From positions 620,001-684,000 of the forward strand of contig JAKULF010000010.1 of NCBI GenBank assembly GCA_022661535.1: DNA of 64,000 nt, given 5' to 3'. The position numbers were made by a program, and so were the translations under genes. Under the pieces are notes generated by a model. It was given only the letters and a program-made list of their open reading frames with translations, was not told the DNA's origin and ran no database searches. This document shows positions 21,233-32,234 of this stretch, piece after piece. This DNA is from Eutypa lata. Taxonomy: Eukaryota > Ascomycota > Sordariomycetes > Xylariales > Diatrypaceae. Position 1 is the stretch's first letter, and the number at the start of each line of letters is the position of its first letter.

Positions 21233-22465
21233 CTACCGCTTCGGCGTCACAACGGTATGTTTCAAAACCTGCTTTCCGGGCATCCTATACGCGCCATCCG
21301 CATACGCAAGGGCGATGTCTCCATCGCCACCCTCAGCTACACCTTCACCGTCACCATGCACGATATCCGTGACCCGGCCGAGCATGATAGCGAAATTATC
21401 ATGCTCAACATGGGGGTGATCATCTCCCCTATATGCCAACAATCTATCACTATCATCATTATCACTTCTAGGCGGTGATGACAGCGGTCCGTCATTCGGA
21501 TACAGCGGGGCGTAGAGATCACACTTGAGGACATGCAGGATGCCCTTGCCCCTCAGGAGCGGGGCCGAGATATCCGTCCTCACGGGTTTCCTCCCGCCGT
21601 CGTCGCCGCCGCCGCTGCTAGACACGACGTGTTTCCACTCCGCATCCCACTCGGATTTATTCTGGACCTCGACACCGTACTCATCCAGGCCCGCAAGGAT
21701 GCCCAGCCCGGTACTATGCCCCGAACCACCATCAGAGGCGGTATCGGCACCGACGCCGAGCCCGTAGCCCTTGGTGAACAGATCCGCGAGGCGGGCGCCG
21801 TGCTCGTCGCTGGCGAGGACGTGGGCGTTGAAGCGCCGCGAGCTGCGTATGGCGTGGTACGTGCGGCTCGGCAGGGCGATGTTGAACAAGACGCGCTCAA
21901 GGGGCCGCAGGGACAGCGACGTGAACGACGAGACGGTCATGGCGCGGGGTATAGGGCGGAGAGAAAAATCACTTCGCGGCTGTTGTTGTTTTATCTTGTC
22001 TATTTGCGATGATCTTGATGGGACGCTGCTGTCGAGAATGTCGGATCTCGTCCAGTGACGCGGCACCGCCCCGGGATCAAAAAAGGGTTCGGAGGCCTTT
22101 GTTGTTGTTGTTGTTGTTGTAGTCAGCGGCGGCGGCGGCGGCGGAGGACAGTCGAGCGTCGTGATTATGACGACCGGGTGCGGCATCTGGCGCATGACGG
22201 CGCGGAAGCGATCGGGTAACGTGAGGTCTTTGTCCTTGTTGACTGGAGAGGTCTTCCTACTGCGTTTATGGTCCGCTGCTTTCAAGGAGACCCCCGCGGC
22301 GGTGGCGGCGTGGGAGCCGGAGCTCGATCGGCGGCGGCATACCAAGCAGATGCCCTTGCTATTGCGGGTATTCGATAAGGACCCGGATGCCCAGTGTAGG
22401 CTCCGCAGGCTCTTCATCTCAGTCCATGAATGGCGAGAAAGGGGGGGTTGTATTTGGCGCCTCAA
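21233..22465 (-). CDS. Flavin-reductase-like split-barrel protein
   Basis: A 410-residue single-exon frame. The core resembles the flavin reductase-like domain (PF01613, FMN-binding split barrel): DRFRAVMRQMPHPVVIITT, then AMTVSSFTSLSLRPLERVLFNIA, SRTYHAIRSSRRFNAHVLASDE, and later GKGILHVLKCDLY and DNFAIMLGRVTDIVHG. Such proteins bind FMN and pass electrons from NAD(P)H. The first strand is split from the MTVSSF segment by an insert of about 70 residues with runs of Pro and Thr, and there is a Gly/Ser-rich insert later. Residues 1-50 are basic (MKSLRSLHWASGSLSN from Met17) and may be a mitochondrial presequence. The start could be Met1 or Met17. It is divergent from the bL31m gene. The physiological substrate is unknown. 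Confidence 0.8.
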   Translation of the reverse strand: MRRQIQPPLSRHSWTEMKSLRSLHWASGSLSNTRNSKGICLVCRRRSSSGSHAATAAGVSLKAADHKRSRKTSPVNKDKDLTLPDRFRAVMRQMPHPVVIITTLDCPPPPPPPLTTTTTTTTKASEPFFDPGAVPRHWTRSDILDSSVPSRSSQIDKIKQQQPRSDFSLRPIPRAMTVSSFTSLSLRPLERVLFNIALPSRTYHAIRSSRRFNAHVLASDEHGARLADLFTKGYGLGVGADTASDGGSGHSTGLGILAGLDEYGVEVQNKSEWDAEWKHVVSSSGGGDDGGRKPVRTDISAPLLRGKGILHVLKCDLYAPLYPNDGPLSSPPRSDNDDSDRLLAYRGDDHPHVEHDNFAIMLGRVTDIVHGDGEGVAEGGDGDIALAYADGAYRMPGKQVLKHTVVTPKR

Positions 22466-22914
22466 TTGAGCTAAATAGCTAGGTACATATAAGATAGATA
22501 GATATCCAAGAGGTTAATATTCCATTCTTCATACCTTAGCTCGCCGATGATGTAGCTACCTAAGCACTAAGCTCTTGGGCTGTGGTAAAGTTTTAGCGGG
22601 GCTGCACCCCTACCACGCTCCCTGATAACGATAAGTAGCTGTGTCCGGGCCGGCCTACTAAAATTTTGAGGCTCCGAGAGCTCTCGAGTCCAATGGTTCA
22701 ATGAGGACATGCACATCGAACCAAATCCAACTTTGAGCTTCTCATAGTAATCTACGATTTACGACCGCACGACCTCTCTTGCTGGCTCATTAAAACCCAC
22801 GAAACGGCGAATTGGCCAGACAGACAGATATCAGCAACAATAACCGTCAATCACATAACAACCTGGAATTACCTACCTACCTATAACACAAGACGCAAAA
22901 AATAAATTTAAAAA
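22466..22914. promoter_or_regulatory. Divergent promoter region (flavin reductase / bL31m)
   Basis: 449 bp lie between the two start codons. No consensus element was identified with confidence. Confidence 0.4.
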
Positions 22915-23520
22915 ATGGCAGCACGACTACCCCGGCGGCCGACCGCCACCACACTCAGCGCAACCTGCACACACACACACATAACCCCAACCCTAACCGC
23001 AAACCCCGCGTCCCGCACAGCAGCATTCTCCACGACGCCGACGCGGCACGCGACGATAATCCGGCGGCCGCGGCGGCCGTACACGTTCACGCAGCTGGTG
23101 CAGCTCTCGGACGGGTCGACGTACACGCAGCGGACGACGTCGCCGCTGGGGCTGTACAAGTCGACGAAGGACACGCGGAACCACGTGGTGTGGCAGCCGA
23201 ACGAGAAGTCGCTGCGGAACGTCGAGGTCGACGAGGCCGGGAAGCTGGCGGCGTTCCGGGGGAGGTTCGGGAGGGGGTGGGATGCTGAGAGTAAGAGCGA
23301 GGGTGAGGGTGAGGGTGAGGGTGAGGAAGACGGGAATAAGGAAGCGCGGGGGGCAGAAGGCGGGGAGGGGAAGAGTGGTGATGGGGAGGGGAAGAGTGGT
23401 GATGGGGAGGGGAGTGGGAGTGGTATCGGGGGTTCGGGCCTGAGTGATTTGATTTCCGGGTACTCGAGGCCTGAGGATGTGATTAAGGATAAGGTGCCGT
23501 TTAAGAAGCAAAAGAAGTAG
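22915..23520 (+). CDS. mrpl36: Mitochondrial large-subunit ribosomal protein bL31m
   Basis: 201 residues, single exon. Residues 1-about 42 form an Arg/Thr-rich import sequence ending near RTAAFSTTPTRHATI. The core RRPYTFTQLVQLSDGSTYTQ, TTSPLGLYKSTKDTRNHVVW and EAGKLAAFRGRFGRGWD matches the fungal bL31m (yeast MRPL36) family, a mitoribosome large-subunit protein. After GRGWD the tail is unusual: tandem Gly-Glu units, encoded by a repeated GAGGGT hexamer near 23300-23325, then two 21-bp repeats (23362-23403) giving GEGKSGD twice. The tail ends in a basic PFKKQKK. The core is firm; the repeat tail probably varies in length between strains. Confidence 0.92.
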   Translation: MAARLPRRPTATTLSATCTHTHITPTLTANPASRTAAFSTTPTRHATIIRRPRRPYTFTQLVQLSDGSTYTQRTTSPLGLYKSTKDTRNHVVWQPNEKSLRNVEVDEAGKLAAFRGRFGRGWDAESKSEGEGEGEGEEDGNKEARGAEGGEGKSGDGEGKSGDGEGSGSGIGGSGLSDLISGYSRPEDVIKDKVPFKKQKK

Positions 23521-23894
23521 ATGGTTGCTTCGTAGATTGGTTTATTCTCTACGGAGGACACCAAGAAACGAACTATCATTCAAGGAAGAGGACACCGACA
23601 TCTACACTACCCTAGCATGTCCTTTACGTGTCACGATTGGAATACACACGCCACTTTGACATGTGAGGTAGATTGATTAAGTCCAGAGGAGGAGGTCATT
23701 GCAAAAGCGTGTCCACCGTTCTTCCTCCGTTGTAGCCGTATGTACAACTCTGTATACACATACACATCCGTCCTGCCTTGTTCTCAAAAGAATACTCGCT
23801 TTTTAATGGGATATGCGATATAAAAAGTAGCTTTGTGTGTGAACAAATGAAACTCAAGTTTGGGCTGCCCGCCTCCCTGCCTGCCTGTCTAACT
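23521..23894. other. Convergent 3' flanks of bL31m and vps5
   Basis: 374 bp with no gene. It carries the 3' ends of two convergent transcription units. Confidence 0.5.
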
Positions 23895-26011
23895 TTAGTC
23901 CGAGTCCTCATCAATAGTAGCCCTAGCCCGATCAACCGCCGTATCCCCACGGCCCTTGCTCTTGTCCGCGGCCTCGTAGACGGGTGGCCGGTAGAAGACC
24001 GTCTCGTCGTCCTCGGCATCCAATTGCATGAGGAACGTTTCCCATTTCTCAATAAGCTAATTTTCAATCAATCGCCGTATTAGCAATGTGTCTCCATAAA
24101 AAGTAGAAGTACAAGTATATAAATAAAGGGACAGGATGGGAAAAAAAAGAGAACGTACCTCTTTCTGCGCCTCCACAGCGCTCTCCAAGAAAGTCTCGAC
24201 CGAGGACTTGAAATCCTCGACCTTCTCCCTCTCGAAGCGATCAAGCTCAGAGCGCAGCAAGCGGCCCATATCCTCGAACAGCAGCCTGGCTTGATGGACC
24301 TTGCGCTCGGCGTCGGCGACCTCGGCGCCCACCTGGTTGAGGCGGTCCTGCTGCGATCGGCCTTGCCGCAGGAGCTTGTCCTGCGACGCCTTGCGCTTCT
24401 GCATCTCGGACTCGGCGCTGTGCCACGCGTGGAAGGCCTTCTGCCGCTGCGCGAAGGCCTGCTTGACGCTGCCGATCAGCCGGATGTACTCGTCGATCGT
24501 GATGCCGAAGGTCAAGACGTCCTGCTGCGCCTGGCGGTCGTAGACGTCCCGAATCGTCAACTGGAGCTCGGACAGAGCTTCCAGGGGCCCCGAGAGCGTC
24601 GGGCTGAGCTCTACCGTGGATAGGGCGTGTAGCGATGCTGAGAAGTCTCCGGCCGATTCCGCCATCGCCTTACGCTGGTGCACCATGGTGTCCATCGACT
24701 TCATCAGTCCCTTCAGCTGATTCTCGAGAGCGTCGAGATAGACCTTGCGGTCGTGGAACCACTGCGTTATGATTAGATTTTGTCTTGATATGGAAATCTG
24801 CCCGACTTACGTCGTCTTGCTCAACGAATTTGCTGCCGCCTCCCATGTTGAGACCAAAGGACCCAAAGACACCCTTGCTTTCACCTGGTATGGGTTCCCT
24901 TCTCTCCTTATGCTTGACGTCGATGTTGAACGATTCGCTCTCCAAAAACAGTTTCAGGTCGGGATCATGCTGTAGTGTAGGATGCGCCGCAATCTTGTTA
25001 CACATCTTTTCGAGGGCAGCTCGACGAGACTCGACGAAGTTGCTTTCAAAGCGGTTGAGGGCCTGCTTCTCAGGGGGCGGAGGAACCACAACACCCGGGT
25101 TGTTCCCGTGCATTGTGTTATAGAGCCATAAAAAATCGCGGTATCTTCTCTTCACCTCGAACTCGGATTGTCTGTAGCCCTTGGAAGTGGTCTTCTGACT
25201 GTCAGTGGGGAATCCATACTTGTTCAGGGCGCGCATGGGATAGATCATACCTTGGTTCTAACAGAGTACACTATATGTGAGCTTGTCAAGTCCCCAACCT
25301 TATGGGGATCTCCCACGCTGATTTGGAAAATGGGCTTCGCTGCCTGCTCAATGCTCATACTTGGCTGGTTGCTTGATCGAATAGGACTCGGCAGGGCAGG
25401 TTCGACAGGCGGAGGTGCCCTAGGCCCAGCAGAGTGGCTGAGGCCATCGTCATTTTCGATACGATGGGGGTCTGCAGGTCCGGCCTTCCGCTGGGCTTGC
25501 TGGGGCATGGTTGTTCGAATGACGACCCGTTCCTTCTGCGGCGGGATGGGCGGCTCGTCGGCCGGCGCATCCGCCCCGATGTTCGCATCGCCTCCCAGGG
25601 GCCCCAATGGGCCGAGGGGGTCGTTGTCGACGGCTTCGAGTCGGGTCGGTTGAGCTACAAGACGTCGTACGGGACCTCGGGGACCTCGGGGCGACTTGAC
25701 AGAGGTTTGCGACTGTTGGGATGATTGCGTATCTTGAGGTTTTGATGATGACGAGCTGTCTAATGCAAGGCGTTATTATCAGCGCGTTGTTTATGGTAGA
25801 CCACAATAGTAGAAGAGCGACAAAATGAGAATTGACCAACCTCCCGCGGAGAAGGTAGCAGCTTTAGAGCTCGACGAGGACGAGGGGACATCTACGACGA
25901 TGGTCGTTAGTCTATTGAACGCTTGCATAGAGAATGTGCATGTTCTACTATAAGAGACTATAAGAGGAACTTACCACCCCATGGTGAGTCGCCTGCTTCT
26001 CCCAAATCCAT
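23895..26011 (-). CDS. vps5: Vps5, sorting nexin of the retromer complex
   Basis: Six exons: 26011-25975, 25891-25841, 25759-25251, 25194-24811, 24761-24159 and 24056-23895. They give 581 residues with all phases consistent. The N-terminus is Ser/Pro-rich and disordered. The PX domain begins near residue 175 (FQISVGDPHKVGD) and contains KRRYRDFLWLYNTM and PPPPEKQALNRFESNFVESRRAALEK, which includes the basic phosphoinositide-3-phosphate contacts. The BAR domain follows from about residue 330 (WFHDRKVYLDALENQLKGL) to SSVETFLESAVEAQKE and LIEKWETFL. Vps5 pairs with Vps17 on endosomes and bends membrane for endosome-to-Golgi retrieval. The acceptor of exon 4 could be three bases further on, changing one Lys. 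Its neighbours are med11 upstream on the same strand and bL31m convergent downstream. Confidence 0.93.
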
Positions 26012-26730
26012 GTTGATAGCTTTGAAGAATGGGCGAACAAATTAGACGTAAGAGTTCAGGATTGTCGTCACTGGTTTTGACGTTATTATTAGTTGATCGA
26101 AAGTACGAAGATACATAACCACTGCCACCATCAAGAAGACATTGAAGCTCGGACCCCAGCTGATTGAAATCCCCGGATATCTTGAAATGTGGGTCGATGT
26201 TTCTAGGCTACAAAATTGAAGGCTCTTAAGCTCCCCGTGGAATCGACAATCGTTGCAACATGACATGGCATGCACATTGCATATGCAGGTTTAAAACGGA
26301 ATGGAACTGTCATGTTCGGTATTGGAAATCTGAATGAGAAGGTGGGATTTCGCTCCGATCTGGTTTCTCGTCAATTTCATGCTCATGACTGCCTACGTAG
26401 CTAACCATTAACTAGACTGAAAGACCCAAATAAAATTCCGAGTATAATGGTAGACTTAGGCTGGAGCAATGCTCTGTCTGCTTAAGCCTACGGATTATGT
26501 CACTTGATACTTGTCTTGATAATGTAGTTCCGAGAGCCTTCGCTAGTAAACATTGATTGAGGATATCATTATAGCAAACTCCATTCAGCCGCGTGACTCC
26601 TATCTTCCTTATCCAGGCAAATTCCAAGTAACGCCTTCAAAACGCCGCCCACCGTAGACCTTTAGTTCATCCGTAAGGGGCTATATCCCTAAGTGGAACT
26701 GGAACTATGCATCGCCATGAAATAAGTAGC
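26012..26730. other. Intergenic region between med11 and vps5
   Basis: 719 bp hold the vps5 promoter and the 3' flank of med11. Short frames here have no recognisable motif. Confidence 0.5.
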
Positions 26731-27302
26731 TCAATTACCGTTAGTATCGGCATTGGAATGAACGTTGAGCTTTTTGTCAAGCGTCTCTTGTAGGAACGAT
26801 TCGATCTTGCCCCATTCCTCGGGCTCCATCTGTTTCTCGACTTGGTAGCTACGGCTGTTGAGCCAGCCCACGTCGAAGCCACCGATCTTTCCTTCGCCGT
26901 CGGGTTCTAGCCGAGGTTGCTGCGAATCCGCAGCATCGTCTTTGCGCAGACCGATGATGCCAGCCTCTTCAAGTCCCAATATCTGCCGCTTCATGCCGAC
27001 GCCGACGCGCCGTAGACTTCGTATAAAATCATTCATGGATTCTTGGAAGATATCTACGCCGTTCTCGTCGGTTATAGCGGCAGCTGCATCGCCATCTTCG
27101 GTCTCTTTCTTGCCAAGAGTTTCAAGAGCCCGGCCTGCTGACCGTAAGAGACTCACGATATCCTAGAAAGGAGGTTAGTAATGCTATTTGAGGATGTATA
27201 AAATCGTAGGAAACAAACTTTGTCAATTTCGCTGAGTTGTTGAATGCGCTCAGGAACCGTGAAGGGCACGAAAATGTCTTGTTGGTTCGTGGATGACTCC
27301 AT
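26731..27302 (-). CDS. med11: Mediator complex subunit 11
   Basis: Two exons, 27302-27219 and 27162-26731, with a 56-bp intron, give 171 residues. The joint reads ERIQQLSEIDK|DIVSLLRSAGRALETL, the helical start of the Med11 family (PF10280). A second conserved helix is FQESMNDFIRSLRRVGVGMKRQILGLEEAGII. Med11 pairs with Med22 in the Mediator head module, which bridges activators and RNA polymerase II. The C-terminal half is acidic and less conserved. A start codon inside exon 2 would lose the conserved N-terminus, so the two-exon model is preferred. The gene is divergent from taf5. Confidence 0.9.
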
Positions 27303-28051
27303 TGTGAATGTGACGGGGGTGTATGAGATGAATAGGAGGCTTTTTCAACGGAAAACACCAATCACTCCAAATGCTTCTTTATGTGTAGAAATAGCAAAGA
27401 GCTAAGTACGATTTGATAACTTAAGCATGTGATAATGTAGGTGCTCAACTACCTAATGTAAGTTGTGATTGCATTGAATTCCTGGCTACACTGCAAACTC
27501 GGCCTACACGTATGCAACTGCTGCTCTACCTATTGTACACCCATTCTGCCATTGTACATACAACAATGTGCTGAGCTAAAACCCCACATTTTGTTTTACC
27601 CTGGCACTTAACACAAGAAGTACCTCTCCTGCACTATTAGCTGCTAGGTACATACAAGTCCTTTAGGTGGTCCGTGTAGTACTTAACGTTTAGTGCATGG
27701 TGCCTTGCACAAGTGGATCTTAAGCCGCGTCTTGTTAAATCTCACCTGCAACTTTAACATTGTTCGCACATGAGGCTCATCCTTTTTATATCAGATCCAT
27801 CTCCTGCTGGTACCGATCGAAGCCAGATATATTTGGATCAAACCTCATTAACTCAATATTAGCATTTGAAACCTCAACAAGGCAATTGCGATTTAGATGG
27901 TCGATATGATCCCGAACTGTATCTCTGGTACCAAGTGAGAAGGGCCTACCTATCTCGGTATCTAACTAACCATCCACTCCATACACTACGAGATATCACG
28001 GAGGAAGGTCCATAATACCCCCAGCTGCGTTTGATATATCTATATATCAAC
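27303..28051. promoter_or_regulatory. Divergent promoter region (med11 / taf5)
   Basis: 749 bp separate two general transcription genes. No gene lies inside. No specific element is called. Confidence 0.45.
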
Positions 28052-31000
28052 ATGTCTACTAACCCATCAGCATCCGGTGATGGTACTACCAATAATACCA
28101 ATGCAGGCAGTAATGTCGGCATCAATGTCGGCGGTTCGGCGGGACCTTCCAATACTAACAATGCCCGATTCACACCTCAACAGCAACAGCATGCGCCAAC
28201 ACAAGGTGCCACTGCAACCACGAACCAGAATACGGCTTCTCCATCCACCACCACTCCTAACAACCAAAACTTAAACCAGATAGTAAGTGGTAATTACTAA
28301 ATTTGAACCTACCTACCGAGGTACTTGTTTCGTCATAGCTTGGGGCTTTTCTACCTAGGATACCTTTCTTAAGTATCATTTGAATGTTGGCCTATGCTGT
28401 CGTTTTATAACATTCCATCTCTTCCATGACCCACAAACATTTTCACTGCCCCTCCGCCGTTTTCTTCTTGTTTTCGCAGCTTCTCCAGTCAATCATAAGT
28501 TCAATTAGAAACTTCTCTTTCCTATTTCAATGTGTTGTAGTACGTCTAGCTTTCCACACCTACACTTTAGCATACTAGGCAAAGCCCCCTCGGTCAGCCA
28601 ACTGTAGAAGATCCTCAGAAGACGCCGGAAACAATACCCGGGGGGCGGATTTTCAGAATGAATCATGCTGCAGTTCGTCCGCCCGTAACTATGGGCACAA
28701 GAGTAGTCTCTTCCTCATTCCTCTACGTTCGCCTAGCCGGTAGTGAACTACTGCAACGCCATATACATTCTAGCCGCGCACTTTCTAATCACACATTCGT
28801 AATGGATATCATATCTAGCTAACATGCGCTACTAGGTTACGGATTACCTGATTAAGAAAGGTTTCCACCGGACAGAGATTATCTTTAGGGAGGAAGTTAA
28901 GGACCTGGATGATACTGGTCGACCTAAAACAGGTTCCGACTCCAAAGGCCCGGGGAGGTATCTCAAGGCCTTTATCCATTTTCAGAAGTGGATCGAGAAC
29001 GGCCTTGATCTTCACAAGGTTAGTTTCGTACATGTTGTTCATTATGCTTTATACTAATCCAGACTTAGTTCGAGCTATGGAAGGTCTTATGGCCTGTTTT
29101 CGTCCATTCTTACCTAGAGCTGGTCCGTCAAGGATCCTATACCTATGCTGAGGAGTTCATGAAGAAACTTCGAGACTCTTTTGAGAACACACATCGTGAC
29201 GAGCTGCAACGACTAGCTCTCATTACGGCATCTCGGCATGTGCAAGAGAATCCCGTCGCTAAGTTGTACCGTGAGAATCGGTATAGGATACCCCTTAGTG
29301 TCTCGGTTGCTGGTCGCATGTTCAATTTTCTACAGAGGGATGAAGACCAAGGTGGAGATGTTATCGTCGAAATCCTGAACGACCACTGTACTATCGAGCA
29401 CGTAGAACGTGGACCCATTGAGCCTTTAAGCTTTGAGGCTATTTATCGGCGCGCTCGACATATGGAACTTGACGATGTTGATGCGCAAGAAGGCATTCCA
29501 GGAGCTGAACACCGGGGTGGTTTAGCGAATCGAGATATTCTTGACAACTCAGCAGCACTGAAACTGGGCCCGTTACCCATCGAGGCGGACCTTCGAGCCG
29601 ATGTTGTTGCTGAGCTTGAGGAGGAAGACCGGCTTCATCCACCTCAGGATGGGAAATCTACGCTAGTTGAGGAGTTCAACGCCATGCATCCAATTAAGAA
29701 GGAGTCAGGTGATTCACCCGAGCGAACAGATATCCCTTATCCCCCGTCACGAGCAAGGGACGTTGTAATGGAGATGCAGAAGGTGCGTGAGAACCGGGAT
29801 CGCTTCCGAATCGAAGGTCGTACGGGTGGCATTGGGCCTGCAGTTTCCGTGTGCATGTTCACATTTCACAATACGCTTGGAAGGTAAGGATATTCTCCAA
29901 CCATTTTCGTACATACTTTAACTAACTTAACCTAGTATTTCATGCATGGACTTCTCCAAGGATGCCAAACTGGTAGCTGTCGGGACAACAGACTCTTATA
30001 TTCGCGTCTGGTCGCTAGACGGCAAGCCGTTGCAATCCCGCCTCCCTTCCGAGAAAGACGTGAAAGTCAACAACCGGAGACTCATTGGCCACTCCGCCCC
30101 CGTCTACAGCGTTGCTTTCTCCGACGCAATCACCAACCTCGACCGCAACATCTACGAAGGTGAACCACAGCCAGACACCGAGTCCAAACTACTTATTTCG
30201 TGCTCCGCCGACGGCCAAGTGCGTCTCTGGTCCCTTGAAGTCTGGTCCTGCCTCTGTATTTATAAGGGTCACGACGGCCCCGTCATGAGCCTATCATGGG
30301 GCCCACACGGCCACTATTTCGCCACGGGCGGCTGGGACAAGACGGTTCGTATCTGGTCGCAGGACCATGCGTCGGCGCAGCGACTGCTTGTCGGCCACGA
30401 CACAGCCATCTCGACCCTCACTTGGCACCCCAACGGCACGTACGTATTCTCCGCGTCCGACGAGGCTGATAAATCCATCCGCATGTGGTCCGTGTCGAAC
30501 GGCAACTGCGTTCGCATTTTTACGGGACACGTCGACTATATCTCCGTCCTCGAGTGCTCCCCCAACGGCAAGGTCCTCGCCTCGGGCGACATCGGCGGTA
30601 ACATCTTCCTCTGGGATATTGCGAAAGGCACCCGCATCAAGCGCTGTCGCGGGCATGGCCGTGGTGGTATTTGGTCCCTTGGCTTTAGCGTCGAGAGTAA
30701 CATTATCGTGTCTGGTGGTCAGGATAATACGGTCCGCGTCTGGGATGTTGAATTGCCGGCGGCTGAGGGCAACCGTACTGCTGCTGCTGCACAACACGAC
30801 GGTAGCGATGGCACTATCGTGGCGGCTACTGGTGGTGGTAGTCACGGTCAGGCCGACGGTAAGCAATCGGGTGGAGGATCTAACAACGCACAGTCCGCGA
30901 GCGGCAGCAGTGGCGGCGGGGGCGGTGGTGCTTCTGGCGGTAGTGGCAGTGGCGCTTCAGGGAAGAAGAAGGGCAAGGAAGTCATGATCACGCCGGACCA

Positions 31001-31121
31001 GATCAGCGCGTTCGCGACCAAGAAGACGCCCGTCCTGAAGGTCATGCTCACGCGGATGAACCTCGTCGTCGCGGGCGGCTGCTACAACCCGGAGACCCAG
31101 GATCGCGACGCTGCTAGATAG
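28052..31121 (+). CDS. taf5: TFIID subunit TAF5 (WD40)
   Basis: Four exons (28052-28282, 28836-29018, 29069-29883, 29936-31121) give 804 residues. The joints read [27 protein letters not shown] and [14 protein letters not shown]. Residues 1-77 are Asn/Thr/Gln-rich. A LisH motif ([17 protein letters not shown]) starts at 78. The TAF5 NTD2 domain follows ([35 protein letters not shown]). WD40 repeats run from about residue 410 to 690, with clear units such as [18 protein letters not shown] and [16 protein letters not shown] Gly/Ser-rich stretch of about 50 residues separates the propeller from the conserved end [22 protein letters not shown]5 scaffolds TFIID and, in yeast, SAGA. The first intron is unusually long (553 bp). 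Confidence 0.94.
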
Positions 31122-32234
31122 GGATCAGCAGCGCAGGTCTTCCTTCCATCTAACGGTGATAGGGTGCTCGATTGGGGAATCGCAGGTGACAGTCGTAATG
31201 GATAAATATATTCCTTGCTGGATATTATTCTCGACCGACTGAAAAGTAAACGGAAGGAAGAGAAACAACAAAGAGAGAGAGAAAGAATGAGAGAATGAGA
31301 ATATGTAATCTTGTATCCTCTGGTATTGGGCGGGCGGGCGTTGACGGGGAGCTTTGCTTTGTTACTACAGATAGGACAAGCAGCTGGGCATACCTAGTGA
31401 GCATAGCCAGTGGATTTTACTTAAGCTGAGTACGGGAGGGAAGGGAGTTCGTAGATTAGTTAGTGCTCCTGCTAATAAAGTTGATGGCTACGGATTGGCT
31501 TCCTCGTGTATTGGACGTGCTGCAATGTATAAGGCAGCCTAGCTTGGACCCGACGCTGGGGTGCTTCTAGGCATCTTTTGTGATTAATGATCAAGGTCCT
31601 GGAATGGGGGATATGACGCCTCGTATTATGAGTTACCTGAGATAAGAGGACGCGGGACGTCCTTGGCCTTAGTGATGGCTTCTAAGATAAAGAGACCTAC
31701 TTCTTACCGAGGTAGTATATGTGTATCCATCTACCTGCCCTGAATCTGCCGGATGGCGAGGACTGGCCGTATAATCTACGTCGAATCGTCGTTTCCTCTC
31801 TAGGTAGCCCTCCCCTCTCTAGGTAGCCCCCCAACATTGAGCATAGGAAGTCGGTGGTGTGAAACTACACAATACACTCCCTCTTGCCATGAATAAACAA
31901 CAAAATTAACGAAACTTGCATGGTATAAGTGGCAAATTGATCATTCGCAATGTAAATAACTATAAAGCAGCTAAAGGCAAATGTAAATCCCGAACCGAAA
32001 GGCTATCTATCTATCTATCACGTCTATGCTGAGCCTGATAAATTATCTCTATCACCATCATCATCATCATCATCATCATCATATGTAGCTCATTTTATTC
32101 ACCACTCCATTCAGCCACCCACACACTCATGTCCTCCCCTCTACTCCCCTCCCTCCTTCCACTCCTAACCCCACCCGCACCCCCTATACCCCCATAAACC
32201 ATAAACCATAAACCATCAACCACCTACTTCTATC
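31122..32234. other. Intergenic region at the core/accessory boundary
   Basis: No gene seen. It contains a 16-bp word (CCTCTCTAGGTAGCCC) twice near 31797-31830 and a (CAT)n tract near 32055-32081. Confidence 0.5.
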
